Shown here: one piece after another, positions 8,988 through 16,454 of the stretch
Layout of the letters: the number at the start of each line of letters is the position of its first letter
Numbering within the stretch: the first letter of the stretch is position 1
Assembly (NCBI GenBank): GCA_944383855.1
Contig: CALWRB010000017.1
Span: 101,180 to 165,179 of the forward strand
Direction of reading: 5' to 3'
Source of the DNA: an uncultured Lachnospiraceae bacterium
GTDB taxonomy: Bacteria; Bacillota; Clostridia; Lachnospirales; Anaerotignaceae
DNA length: 64,000 nt
Program-made: the position numbers and the translations under genes
The notes under the pieces: model-generated
Database searches by the model: none
Told to the model about the DNA's origin: nothing
The model's input: the letters and a program-made list of their open reading frames with translations, nothing else

Positions 8988-9016
8988 TTGTTTGCGGGCG
9001 GGAAATGTAGTATAAT
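8988..9016 (+). promoter_or_regulatory. Promoter of the MBL-fold gene
   Basis: TTGTTT, 17-bp spacer, TATAAT, leaving a leader of about 95 nt. Confidence 0.7.
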
Positions 9017-9115
9017 CATACTGATATGAATGTACGAAAAAATACCTTTCTTTCTAAAAAAAGCAAGATAGGCGTTTTTTCGGGGGAGTATTTGGCTGCG
9101 GAAAGGAAGATCACT

Positions 9116-9904
9116 ATGAAGCTGACGGTTCTGACGGACAACAATACTTACATTGATGCCTATTTCAAGGGAGAACCCGCGCTTTCCTTTTATCTGGAGT
9201 GCGAAGGCAGAAAGTTTCTGTTTGACACGGGATATTCCGATGTGTTTTTGGAAAATGCGGAAAAAATGGGAATTTCCTTGGCAAACTTAGACGGTATCAT
9301 ACTCTCTCACGGGCATAATGACCATACGGGAGGTCTGGCATACCTGCCGCCGATGCCGCAGACTTTTTTATTGGCACACCCGCAGGTGTTTGAGGAAAAG
9401 GTGTTAGGCAAAGAAGATGTCGGCAGCCCGCTGAGCCGCAAGGAGTGCGAGGAGAGGTTCCAGCTGCGGCTGAGCAAGGAGCCTTACGCACTGACGGAAA
9501 AGCTGACTTATCTGGGGGAGATCCCCGTTTCTTGTGAATTTGAACCAAGAACTCCGATCGGCAGCAGCGGCGGGAAAGAGGACCTTTTATTCGACGACAC
9601 GGCACTTGCCTACCGTACGGAACAGGGGTTATTTATCATTACGGGGTGTTCCCACAGCGGGATCTGCAATATTATGGAATATGCGAAAAAAGTCTGCAAA
9701 GAATCGCGTATCGTCGGGGTGATCGGTGGGTTTCACCTGTTGGAAACGGGAGAACGGCTGCAAAAGACCATTGCCTATTTTCAACAAAACCGTATCCGAC
9801 AGCTTTATCCCTGTCACTGTGTTTCCTTTGCCGCAAAGGCAGAGATCCACACAAAATGCTGTGCGATACAGGAAGTTGGCTGCGGTATGATACTGGAGTT
9901 TTGA
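9116..9904 (+). CDS. MBL-fold metallohydrolase, COG1237-like
   Basis: 262-residue metallo-beta-lactamase-fold protein. The metal-binding SHGHNDHTGG motif lies near residues 62-71, with further ligand-region motifs TGCSHSGICNI and GGFHLL toward the C-terminus. The pattern LTDNNTYIDAYFKGEPALSF at the start and the CSHSGI element match the COG1237 group, related to archaeal dihydropterin/ribofuranosylaminobenzene phosphate synthase-like hydrolases; the real substrate is unknown. The ATG follows GGAAAGGAAG; a longer in-frame start 90 bases upstream has no ribosome site and lies in the leader. Confidence 0.85.
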   Translation: MKLTVLTDNNTYIDAYFKGEPALSFYLECEGRKFLFDTGYSDVFLENAEKMGISLANLDGIILSHGHNDHTGGLAYLPPMPQTFLLAHPQVFEEKVLGKEDVGSPLSRKECEERFQLRLSKEPYALTEKLTYLGEIPVSCEFEPRTPIGSSGGKEDLLFDDTALAYRTEQGLFIITGCSHSGICNIMEYAKKVCKESRIVGVIGGFHLLETGERLQKTIAYFQQNRIRQLYPCHCVSFAAKAEIHTKCCAIQEVGCGMILEF

Positions 9905-9912
9905 ACGGATAG

Positions 9913-9953
9913 AAAAAAAGAAGCTGTTTTTAGGGACAGCTTCTTCTTTTTTT
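9913..9953 (+). terminator. Terminator after the MBL-fold gene
   Basis: AGAAGCTGT / ACAGCTTCT stem with an A-rich 5' flank and a long T-rich 3' tract. Confidence 0.85.
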
Positions 9954-10015
9954 GCCAAAAACAGAAACAAAAACCTGTCCTGCGGAATATAGTAACAGTG
10001 AAAGGAGGCTATGAT

Positions 10016-10288
10016 GTGTGGAAAGAATGGAAAGTAAGATTAAAAAATCCGGTGTTTTGGATCGGTTTATGCGGTGTTATTATGACGGCGACAGGTGCAA
10101 AACCGGAGATGTTTACCAGCTGGGGGATTTTGGCACAGACGGTAAAAGGTATTTTTGCAAATCCGTTTTTGCTTGGTACGACCATTTTGGCGGTCATTGG
10201 TGTATGCGCGAATCCAGTAGCGCAAGAACAGAAACTGAGTATAGAAGCGGTAAAGCAGAATCAGCAGAAAGGAGAAGATGATACTTGA
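10016..10288 (+). CDS. Phage-type holin (phi LC3-like family)
   Basis: 90-residue membrane protein starting MWKEWKVRLKNPVFW, then two hydrophobic segments (about residues 13-30 and 46-64) and a charged, glutamine-rich tail. The N-KVRxKNPxFW-then-helix pattern and the GTTILAVIGVCANP segment resemble small holins of Gram-positive phages, which permeabilise the membrane for an endolysin. The GTG start is chosen because AAAGGAGG lies 7 bases upstream; an upstream GTG would place the ribosome site inside the gene. It overlaps the amidase by four bases. No other phage genes are nearby. Confidence 0.75.
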   Translation: MWKEWKVRLKNPVFWIGLCGVIMTATGAKPEMFTSWGILAQTVKGIFANPFLLGTTILAVIGVCANPVAQEQKLSIEAVKQNQQKGEDDT

Positions 10289-11028
10289 AGACCATTGCCA
10301 TTGATGACGGGCACGGAAAGGAAACAGCGGGCAAACGCACACCGTTGTTTGCCGATGGCTCTTATCTGCGGGAAAATACGTTTAACGCGGCTGTCGCGCG
10401 CTATTTGGCGGAAGAATTAAGCCGTGTGGGTCTTCGTCCTTTCGCGGTGGCACCGGAGGAAGAAGATGTTCCCTTGGCGGTGCGTGTATCCCGTGCGAAT
10501 CAGGCGAAAGCGGACCTATATATCAGCATTCATGCAAACGCTTTCGGTACAGGCTGGAACGATGCCAACGGTGTAGAAAGCTGGATCGAAACGGAGCCGA
10601 GTGAGGATACCCTGCGCCTGGGGCTGGCGGTACAAGCTGCGCTTGCCACACGCACTAAACTGACAAACCGCGGGCTGAAACGCAGTGCGGCGCTGTATGT
10701 GCTCAAACAGACGAATATGCCTGCTGTGTTGGTGGAATGCGGTTTTATGACCAATCGCAAGGAAGCAGAACTGCTCAAAAGCGACGCCTATCGCAGACTT
10801 TGTGCCGAGGCGATCTGTCAGGGTATCTGCGCGTATTTTGGTATCAGCTATGAGGAGGTGGAAGAAGTGAAACGCTACGAAAGCGTGGAGGAACTGCCTT
10901 ACGGAAAAGAAACCATCAAAAAACTGATGGAAAAAGGAGTACTAAAGGGAAACGGCACAACAGGACTGAATCTGTCCGAAGATATGCTTCGCATTTTTAT
11001 GGTGCTGGATTTGTTGAATTTATTTTAA
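10285..11028 (+). CDS. N-acetylmuramoyl-L-alanine amidase (Amidase_3), endolysin-like
   Basis: Zinc-dependent cell-wall hydrolase that cleaves the lactyl-amide bond between muramic acid and the peptide stem. The 247 residues carry the Amidase_3 signature: DDGHG with zinc ligand His10, Glu30 in YLREN, SIHAN with His83, and the catalytic-region Glu in VLVECGFMTN near 150. The last about 50 residues form a small separate domain, possibly for wall binding. It starts at TTG overlapping the holin stop, with GGAGAAG upstream. There is no signal peptide, consistent with holin-dependent export as in a phage lysis cassette. Confidence 0.88.
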   Translation: MKTIAIDDGHGKETAGKRTPLFADGSYLRENTFNAAVARYLAEELSRVGLRPFAVAPEEEDVPLAVRVSRANQAKADLYISIHANAFGTGWNDANGVESWIETEPSEDTLRLGLAVQAALATRTKLTNRGLKRSAALYVLKQTNMPAVLVECGFMTNRKEAELLKSDAYRRLCAEAICQGICAYFGISYEEVEEVKRYESVEELPYGKETIKKLMEKGVLKGNGTTGLNLSEDMLRIFMVLDLLNLF

Positions 11029-11046
11029 GTAAATCGAATATGGCGT

Positions 11047-11085
11047 CAAAAAAACCGCTGCAAACGATATTTTGCAGCGGTTTTG
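11047..11085. terminator. Bidirectional terminator
   Basis: AAAACCGCTGCAAA / TTTGCAGCGGTTTT perfect 14-bp stem lies between two convergent genes, so it can serve both. Confidence 0.9.
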
Positions 11086-11097
11086 ATCAGAAAAGGA

Positions 11098-11757
11098 TCA
11101 TTCGATGATTGTGCTCTCTATCTCTGTGGCATCACAGTAAGAGATCAGAAGTTCTTTGGCTTCCTCTAACAGCGCGGGCAAATCCTGTGTGCCGTCAAAA
11201 CTGTAATAGACCAGAAGAATTTGCCGGCAATGCTCGGTGATCATGGCACGGGTATTATCGCTGGTAGGGTTGCCAAAAGGACCGAGGGCATCAAACAGGG
11301 CAGGCAGGTACTCGATATTGAGCACATCTTTGCCGATTCCTTGGTAAGCTGTGCCCTCAGGGGCGCGTTTCCAGATAATATCTCCTTGCAGCGCGGCTAT
11401 GTCGTATGTCCCCATGGAATAACCCGAGCAGATAGAGAGGTAGTTATTGAGATCCACCACATTATTGATGAAATATAAACCGCGTTCTTTGGAGATGCGG
11501 CGGCACATCGCCTCGGCAGAGGAACGGTAACGGTTCGGTTCTTTACCAAGTGCTTTATAAGCGGCGCGGGTAGATTGTATTTTTTCGCGTTTGTTTGCCT
11601 GCGACAGTTCGACTTGAGATAATTCGTCGATTTTTTGATGCATTTTTTGTAAAAGCCCTTCCGGAGAAGGCGCGGTTTTTACATGACATTGCACCACTCC
11701 AAGCGCTGCGCTCGGACAGCGCTCTTTGATCGATGCATCGATCTGTATTTGAATCAT
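11098..11757 (-). CDS. B3/B4 tRNA-binding domain protein
   Basis: 219-residue protein resembling the B3/B4 domain of phenylalanyl-tRNA synthetase beta chain as a free-standing unit (COG3382). Supporting segments are RAAYKALGKEPNRYRSSAEA, NNVVDLNNYLSI, GSYDIA-like SMGTYDIA and FGNPTSDNTRAMITE. Such proteins are thought to act in RNA binding or editing of mischarged tRNA; the role is not established. It is the last of three genes reading leftward from aspS. Confidence 0.85.
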   Translation of the reverse strand: MIQIQIDASIKERCPSAALGVVQCHVKTAPSPEGLLQKMHQKIDELSQVELSQANKREKIQSTRAAYKALGKEPNRYRSSAEAMCRRISKERGLYFINNVVDLNNYLSICSGYSMGTYDIAALQGDIIWKRAPEGTAYQGIGKDVLNIEYLPALFDALGPFGNPTSDNTRAMITEHCRQILLVYYSFDGTQDLPALLEEAKELLISYCDATEIESTIIE

Positions 11758-11790
11758 AAAAATCAGACTCCTTTCGGGAAAGAATCGTGG

Positions 11791-12267
11791 TTACTGCTTT
11801 GTAAAGTGCAGGAGATCGTCCTCTGTTTGTGTAACGGTGAATGAAATTTCATCACCGTAGGAAATCATGGCATAGGGTCCGTCTGAGGCAGTGTCCGTAA
11901 ACGAAAGGGTATAGCCCAAATTTTGCGGAAAGCCGCAGATGCTGCAGACGATCTTGCCGTCGTGTAAAAAGATGAGGTCTACCATACCTTCGCTGGCAGT
12001 TTCGTCTACGGCGCGGCTGTGCAAACCGAGGATCGCTTCTTTTTCTTCCCGGGATACATAGGGATCGAAGGTATAGAGCTTGTCCCATGCAAACGGAACC
12101 ACTTCTTCCAGAGTGATGCTGTCCTGTGTGACTGCGTTGAGCGCATGGTTGAGAGAGCGGTTATGCAGATAGATCTGCGGGTTGCCGATCACAGGAAAAG
12201 AAAGTAGTATCAAAAAGACAACGGCGATCAGCACGCGTCGCAAGGTCTTATTGAAGTGGATTTTCAT
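11791..12267 (-). CDS. Hypothetical membrane-anchored or secreted protein
   Basis: 158 residues: a basic N-terminus (MKIHFNKTLRR), one hydrophobic segment at about residues 10-27 (LIAVVFLILLSFPVIG), then a soluble extracytoplasmic domain with two close cysteines (IVCSICGFPQN). The ATG has AAGGAGGCG upstream; a longer frame starting further upstream runs into aspS and lacks a ribosome site. I do not recognise the family. It sits between aspS and the B3/B4 gene on the same strand and is probably co-transcribed. Confidence 0.7.
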   Translation of the reverse strand: MKIHFNKTLRRVLIAVVFLILLSFPVIGNPQIYLHNRSLNHALNAVTQDSITLEEVVPFAWDKLYTFDPYVSREEKEAILGLHSRAVDETASEGMVDLIFLHDGKIVCSICGFPQNLGYTLSFTDTASDGPYAMISYGDEISFTVTQTEDDLLHFTKQ

Positions 12268-12311
12268 AGGCGCCTCCTTTGGTGTTTTTATGATTATGGT
12301 TGATAAACAAA

Positions 12312-12343
12312 TACCCATGCCGTTTTTTGGTGCAGCATGGGTA
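12312..12343 (-). terminator. Hairpin between aspS and the downstream gene
   Basis: TACCCATGC / GCATGGGTA stem with a 14-nt loop. The T-run is weak, so it may only partly attenuate read-through from aspS. Confidence 0.4.
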
Positions 12344-12349
12344 ATGGTT

Positions 12350-14176
12350 TTAAGCCTCGGTGGTTTCTTCTGCCTGTGTATCAGTAAGCAGTTGTTCATT
12401 GATGAGGATTGCCAGTTCATCCAGCTGCTTTTGATCTACCACATTAGGCGCATCTGTCATAGGGCAGGAAGCGTCTTTGACCTTCGGGAAGGCAATGACA
12501 TCACGAATACTGTTGGCACCGCTCATCAGCATGATGATACGATCCAGACCGAATGCCAATCCGCCGTGCGGCGGTACGCCGTACTGGAAGGCGTCCAGAA
12601 GGAAGCCGAATCTTTCCTGTGCATCTTCCGGTGTAAAGCCAAGCAGGCTAAACATTTTCTGCTGGATATCTCTGCGATGAATACGAATGGAACCGCCGCC
12701 CAGCTCGTAGCCGTTTAATACGATATCATACGCTTTGGCACGGACTTTGCCGGGGTCTGTATCCAACAGCGGCAGGTCTTCGTCCATCGGCGCTGTGAAG
12801 GGGTGGTGTACCGCAACGAAGCGGTTTTCTTCTTCGTCCCATTCTAACATCGGGAATTCTGTGATCCACAGGAACGCGAAATCGTCCTGTTTGGTCAGAC
12901 CTAACATTTTGGAAAGCTCCAGACGCAGTGCACCCAAAGAGTCGAATACGACTTTATCCTGGTCTGCGCAAATCAAAATCAGATCGCCGGGTTTGCCGTT
13001 CATGCTATCTACGATCTCCTGCAGCTTTTCAGGGGTAAAGAATTTCGCGATCTGGCTTTTCAGGGAACCGTCTTCGTTGATGGCGATCCATGCCAGACCT
13101 TTTGCACGGTAGGTTTTTACGAACTCGACCAGAGAGTCGATTTTCTTTCTGGGGAAGGAGCCACAGCCTTCTGCATTGATCGCACGAACGCTGCCGCCTG
13201 CTTCCAAAGCGCTTTTAAACACCACAAAATCTGTATCCGCAACCAGATCGGAGATGTTTTTTAACTCCATACCGAAACGGACATCGGGTTTATCGGAACC
13301 GAAACGCTCCATCGCTTCCGCATAAGTCATGCGGGGCAGCGGCAGGGAGATCTCCACACCCAACAGATCGCGGAATACCTTCTGCATCATGCGTTCATTG
13401 ATGTCCATGATGATATCTTCGTCAATGAAGGAAAGCTCCATATCTACCTGTGTGAATTCCGGCTGTCTGTCGGCACGCAGGTCTTCGTCACGGAAGCATT
13501 TTGCGATCTGATAGTAGCGGTCCATGCCGGAAACCATCAAAAGCTGTTTATATAACTGCGGGGACTGCGGCAGACCGTAGAAGTTACCGGGGTGTACGCG
13601 GCTGGGTACCAGATAGTCCCTTGCGCCTTCCGGTGTGCTTTTACCCAAAATGGGTGTTTCGATCTCCAAAAAGCCTTCCGCGTCCAAGAAACTGTGAATG
13701 ACTTGTACTACTTTATGGCGCAGTACGATATTTTTCAGCTGAGAAGGACGGCGCAGATCCAGATAACGGTATTTTAAGCGCAGATCGTCCTTGACTGTGA
13801 TATTATCTTCGATCTGAAAAGGCGGTGTTTCGGACTCGGAAAGAATGCGCAGCTCGCTTGCCGTGATCTCGATTTTTCCGGTTTTCATATTCGGGTTGAT
13901 GTTGCCTTCCGTTCTGGCGCAAACAGTGCCTCTGACTGCCAGTACATACTCACTGCGGATAGTTTCCGCTTTTTGGAAAATATCTGCTGCGCTGTTTTCG
14001 CCGTCGAAAACGATCTGTACCAGACCGCTTCTGTCACGCAGAGCAATAAAAATCAGCTTACCCAGATCTCTGCGGCGCTGCACCCAGCCCATCACCGTAA
14101 CTTCCTGCCCGATGCAAGCCTCTGTCACATCGCAGCACATATGGCTTCTTCTCAAGCCTGTCAAAGATTCGCCCAT
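12350..14176 (-). CDS. aspS: Aspartyl-tRNA synthetase
   Basis: Class II synthetase charging tRNA-Asp, 608 residues as in bacterial-type AspRS. It has an N-terminal OB-fold anticodon domain (EVTVMGWVQRRRDLGKLIFI), a catalytic core with motif 2 (FRDEDLRADRQPEFTQVD), the bacteria-specific GAD insertion domain, and motif 3 (GLAFGLDRIIMLMSG). The ATG follows AAGGAGAATTG. Elsewhere in Clostridia it usually follows hisS; here it heads its own minus-strand operon. Confidence 0.98.
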   Translation of the reverse strand: MGESLTGLRRSHMCCDVTEACIGQEVTVMGWVQRRRDLGKLIFIALRDRSGLVQIVFDGENSAADIFQKAETIRSEYVLAVRGTVCARTEGNINPNMKTGKIEITASELRILSESETPPFQIEDNITVKDDLRLKYRYLDLRRPSQLKNIVLRHKVVQVIHSFLDAEGFLEIETPILGKSTPEGARDYLVPSRVHPGNFYGLPQSPQLYKQLLMVSGMDRYYQIAKCFRDEDLRADRQPEFTQVDMELSFIDEDIIMDINERMMQKVFRDLLGVEISLPLPRMTYAEAMERFGSDKPDVRFGMELKNISDLVADTDFVVFKSALEAGGSVRAINAEGCGSFPRKKIDSLVEFVKTYRAKGLAWIAINEDGSLKSQIAKFFTPEKLQEIVDSMNGKPGDLILICADQDKVVFDSLGALRLELSKMLGLTKQDDFAFLWITEFPMLEWDEEENRFVAVHHPFTAPMDEDLPLLDTDPGKVRAKAYDIVLNGYELGGGSIRIHRRDIQQKMFSLLGFTPEDAQERFGFLLDAFQYGVPPHGGLAFGLDRIIMLMSGANSIRDVIAFPKVKDASCPMTDAPNVVDQKQLDELAILINEQLLTDTQAEETTEA

Positions 14177-14220
14177 GTTGCAATTCTCCTTACTTACAAA
14201 TGATTTTTTTACCTTTTACC

Positions 14221-14248
14221 ATCATATCACGTTTGACGAAAAAGTAAA
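14221..14248 (-). promoter_or_regulatory. Candidate aspS promoter
   Basis: On the minus strand TTTACT, 16-bp spacer, TATGAT, about 45 bases before the aspS start. The -35 is poor. Confidence 0.4.
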
Positions 14249-14353
14249 GTTTCCCGTGAAAAAAAGCCGTTTTTTCTCGGGCAAAAGCAGACAAAAGGCA
14301 GCATATGATTTAATTTTGACAAAAAGAAATCCGCCAAGGTAAGGGAAAGTGCA

Positions 14354-14382
14354 TTGCAACATTTTTCCTGCGGGTGTATAAT
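14354..14382 (+). promoter_or_regulatory. Promoter of the cytidylate-kinase-like gene
   Basis: TTGCAA, 17-bp spacer, perfect TATAAT, 47 bases before the start codon. Confidence 0.75.
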
Positions 14383-14428
14383 AAAAAAAAGCGCTTTTCG
14401 CGTTTTGAGAATAAAAGGAGGGGTAACT

Positions 14429-15031
14429 ATGAAACCGAATACAGTCATTACCATCAGCAGACAATATGGCAGCGGCGGCCGCATTATCGGCAAAATGCTG
14501 GCAGAAGCACTGGGCGTCCCCTTTTATGATAATGAGCTGATCACCATGGCGGCGGAGCAGACCGGCTTATCCAAAGAATGTTTTCAGGAGGCAGAGTCTA
14601 CTTCCATCGGAAATCTGCTGCTTTCTTTGACCAGCCTGACACCGGGCGCAGACAGTTACGGATTGCCGTTGAATGAAAAGATCTTCCTGTTCCAATCTCA
14701 GGTCATCAAAGATGTGGCGGCAAAGGGCAGCTGCGTCATCGTTGGTCGCTGTGCGGATTATGTGTTGCAGGATCACCCCCGTTGTATCCATATCTTTATC
14801 CACGGAGAGCTGGAAGATCGTGTGAAACGTGCGGTTGAAAGCTACGGACTGGAGAAAAACGGTGCGGAAGCTGCGGTCATCAAAACAGATAAGCGTCGTG
14901 CGAACTATTACAACTACTTCACAGGCAAAAAATGGGGTCGTGTGGAAAACTATGACCTGGTGCTGAACAGTTCCAGAATGCCGTTGGAAAAATTAGCGGA
15001 GATCATCAAGGATTATGTTGAACTTTGCTGA
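14429..15031 (+). CDS. Cytidylate kinase-like family protein
   Basis: 200-residue P-loop kinase-like protein (AAA_26 / cytidylate kinase-like family). The N-terminal loop SRQYGSGGRIIGKMLAEAL is a variant Walker A; further motifs are VPFYDNELI, IVGRCADYVL and the basic lid-like KTDKRRANYYNYFTGKKWG. It differs from true Cmk, and the substrate is not known. The ATG follows AAAGGAGGGG. It is a single gene with its own promoter and terminator. Confidence 0.85.
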   Translation: MKPNTVITISRQYGSGGRIIGKMLAEALGVPFYDNELITMAAEQTGLSKECFQEAESTSIGNLLLSLTSLTPGADSYGLPLNEKIFLFQSQVIKDVAAKGSCVIVGRCADYVLQDHPRCIHIFIHGELEDRVKRAVESYGLEKNGAEAAVIKTDKRRANYYNYFTGKKWGRVENYDLVLNSSRMPLEKLAEIIKDYVELC

Positions 15032-15066
15032 TGAAAAAAATGAAAAGATCATTGTGAAAAAATAGG

Positions 15067-15097
15067 AAAAGCGCCTCTTTGAGGGGGCGCTTTTTTT
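15067..15097. terminator. Bidirectional terminator
   Basis: GCGCCTC / GGGGCGC stem with A-rich and T-rich flanks between convergent genes. Confidence 0.8.
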
Positions 15098-15108
15098 GCT
15101 TGGGTTTT

Positions 15109-15492
15109 TTAGTGATGTTTGCGATATGCCGTAAGCAGCGCATCGGCGCTTGGCGCACTGCCCAAAGCAGGCAGAGCGGTTTCGTAGTAAAAGCGGCAGG
15201 CTTCCGCGGCAGAAAGATCTGCCGCCTTGGCAAAAGCGCTGACGGCAGAAGCCGCCGCCTGCCAATCAGGCGCTTGCGCAGCTTCGCCGGGGGCGTCTGT
15301 TTCCAAAGAAAACATTCCGTCCAGCATACCAAGATAAAAATCAAGCGTCATATCCGGAAACTGGCGGTAGGTATCCAACAAAACGTCCAGAAGCTGGCTG
15401 TTTTGCAGGTAAGCAAAAACCTGTGCCGCGGGGATATTTTTCAAATACCCGTATTGCTCGCTGCAGGAGAGCAAAAGAGTCACTTCATTCAT
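15109..15492 (-). CDS. DUF3791-like hypothetical protein
   Basis: 127 residues. The first about 60 (VTLLLSCSEQYGYLKNIPA, then FAYLQNSQLLDVLLDTYRQF) resemble the small DUF3791 helical domain, often found next to toxin-antitoxin-like or regulatory genes. The C-terminal half is alanine-rich and helical, and I do not recognise it. The ATG has CGGAGGCGA upstream. It lies 20 bases downstream of the XRE regulator on the same strand, so the two form an operon. Function unknown. Confidence 0.6.
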   Translation of the reverse strand: MNEVTLLLSCSEQYGYLKNIPAAQVFAYLQNSQLLDVLLDTYRQFPDMTLDFYLGMLDGMFSLETDAPGEAAQAPDWQAAASAVSAFAKAADLSAAEACRFYYETALPALGSAPSADALLTAYRKHH

Positions 15493-15512
15493 ATAGATCG
15501 CCTCCGAAGATG

Positions 15513-15812
15513 TCAGTGCGGGTCTTTTTGGTTGCGGATCGCACGCAGATGCGCGACCAGGCGCTGCACAACGGCACAGTCTTCTTCCGAAAGCCCGGAA
15601 ATATCCAACGTCGCATTTTGTTCAATGCCCAACAGAAAATCCGCGGAGGCATGGAACAGATGCGCCAGCTGTATGATATACTGCGTGGAAGGCACAGAGA
15701 TACCCTGTTCCCATGCATTTACGCCGGAACGGGTGATCCCCAGTTTCTTTGCCAGCTCCGCCTGTGTCATATGCTGCGATTCCCGCAGGAGTTTGATTCT
15801 TTCCGCTATCAT
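15513..15812 (-). CDS. XRE-family helix-turn-helix regulator
   Basis: 99-residue DNA-binding protein. The HTH_3 domain occupies residues 1-60: IAERIKLLRESQHMTQAELA, GITRSGVNAWEQGIS, then LAHLFHASADFLLGI. The remaining tail is a short helical region. ATG is placed where AGGTG precedes it; GTG or ATG codons a few residues upstream are also possible. Directly upstream lie two copies of a 16-bp repeat that look like its own operator. Confidence 0.85.
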   Translation of the reverse strand: MIAERIKLLRESQHMTQAELAKKLGITRSGVNAWEQGISVPSTQYIIQLAHLFHASADFLLGIEQNATLDISGLSEEDCAVVQRLVAHLRAIRNQKDPH

Positions 15813-15838
15813 GTGCATCACCTGATGTTATCATAACT

Positions 15839-15873
15839 TTATCAAAATGATATTGCATTATCAAAATGATATT
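15839..15873. promoter_or_regulatory. Tandem operator-like repeats
   Basis: TTATCAAAATGATATT occurs twice with a 19-bp period (15839 and 15858). Each copy contains the small palindrome ATCAaaaTGAT. They lie between the XRE gene and the divergent promoter, so they are likely binding sites for the XRE protein. Confidence 0.65.
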
Positions 15874-15878
15874 ATTAT

Positions 15879-15908
15879 TTGACATTATGATGCAATTTAT
15901 GCTATCGT
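15879..15908 (+). promoter_or_regulatory. Promoter divergent from the XRE gene
   Basis: TTGACA, 18-bp spacer, TATCGT, immediately next to the tandem repeats, driving the secreted-protein gene. Confidence 0.55.
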
Positions 15909-15947
15909 GTAATAGGGAATCAGCGAGCGGGAAGGAAGGATTTATTT

Positions 15948-16394
15948 GTGAAAAAGGAAAAAAGGTTTATGTTGGCATATTTTTGTCTGCTTTGCCTAAT
16001 GCTTTGCATACCGTGGGGGGCGCACGGAAGCGGAAAAGACGAGATGAGTGGGAAACTGCAATATACGATATCTTTTGCATGGCAGGAAAATTCGTCGAAT
16101 GCGCATAGCCTGCGGAAAGAAAAACAGATGGTTCTGCTGTCCGATCCGATGCTTTCCCGCCAAGAACGGCAGCTTGATTTTATGGTGACCTATCTGCCGG
16201 GCGGCAGCGCCGTTAAGGCGATATGGGAAAGCGGGTGGTTTTTACGGAAGGCGGGCGGCTTTGCCGTATACTGGCGGCGGAATATAACGACGGGAGTTTA
16301 TGCTGGTGCCTGCAAGGCGGTCTGTTTGGCTGCGCATACGGCAGTGCGGTTTGTTCCGGGGAAAATCGCTGGCAGCTTTTTAGCAAAGAGGTGA
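15948..16394 (+). CDS. Hypothetical secreted protein
   Basis: 148 residues with a signal-peptide-like N-terminus (KKEKRFMLAYFCLLCLMLC, then IPWGAHGS) and a mature region I do not recognise, ending in a basic, amphipathic stretch. The GTG start has GAAGGAAGG 8 bases upstream. It has its own promoter and terminator, which argues for a real gene, but the C-terminal half reads unlike a folded domain and a frameshift cannot be excluded. It is divergent from the XRE regulator and could be its target. Confidence 0.5.
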   Translation: MKKEKRFMLAYFCLLCLMLCIPWGAHGSGKDEMSGKLQYTISFAWQENSSNAHSLRKEKQMVLLSDPMLSRQERQLDFMVTYLPGGSAVKAIWESGWFLRKAGGFAVYWRRNITTGVYAGACKAVCLAAHTAVRFVPGKIAGSFLAKR

Positions 16395-16398
16395 CAAA

Positions 16399-16442
16399 AT
16401 AAAAAGACGAAAGCGGAAAAAAATACCGTTTCGTCTTTTTTT
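16399..16442. terminator. Bidirectional terminator
   Basis: AAAAAGACGAAA / TTTCGTCTTTTT stem with inner CGG/CCG pairs between convergent genes. Confidence 0.85.
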
Positions 16443-16454
16443 GTTTTCGTGAGA

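Noticed and set aside
10018..10281. Alternative 87-codon frame overlapping the holin
   Set aside because: The holin frame has the membrane pattern, the ribosome site and the overlap with the amidase; the other frame has none of these.
14177..14428. T-box riboswitch for aspS
   Set aside because: I looked for the AGGGTGGNACCGCG box and a specifier stem before aspS, hisS and thrC and saw none.
15839..15873. CRISPR-like repeats
   Set aside because: Only two short copies, at operator spacing next to a regulator; no array is present anywhere in the window.
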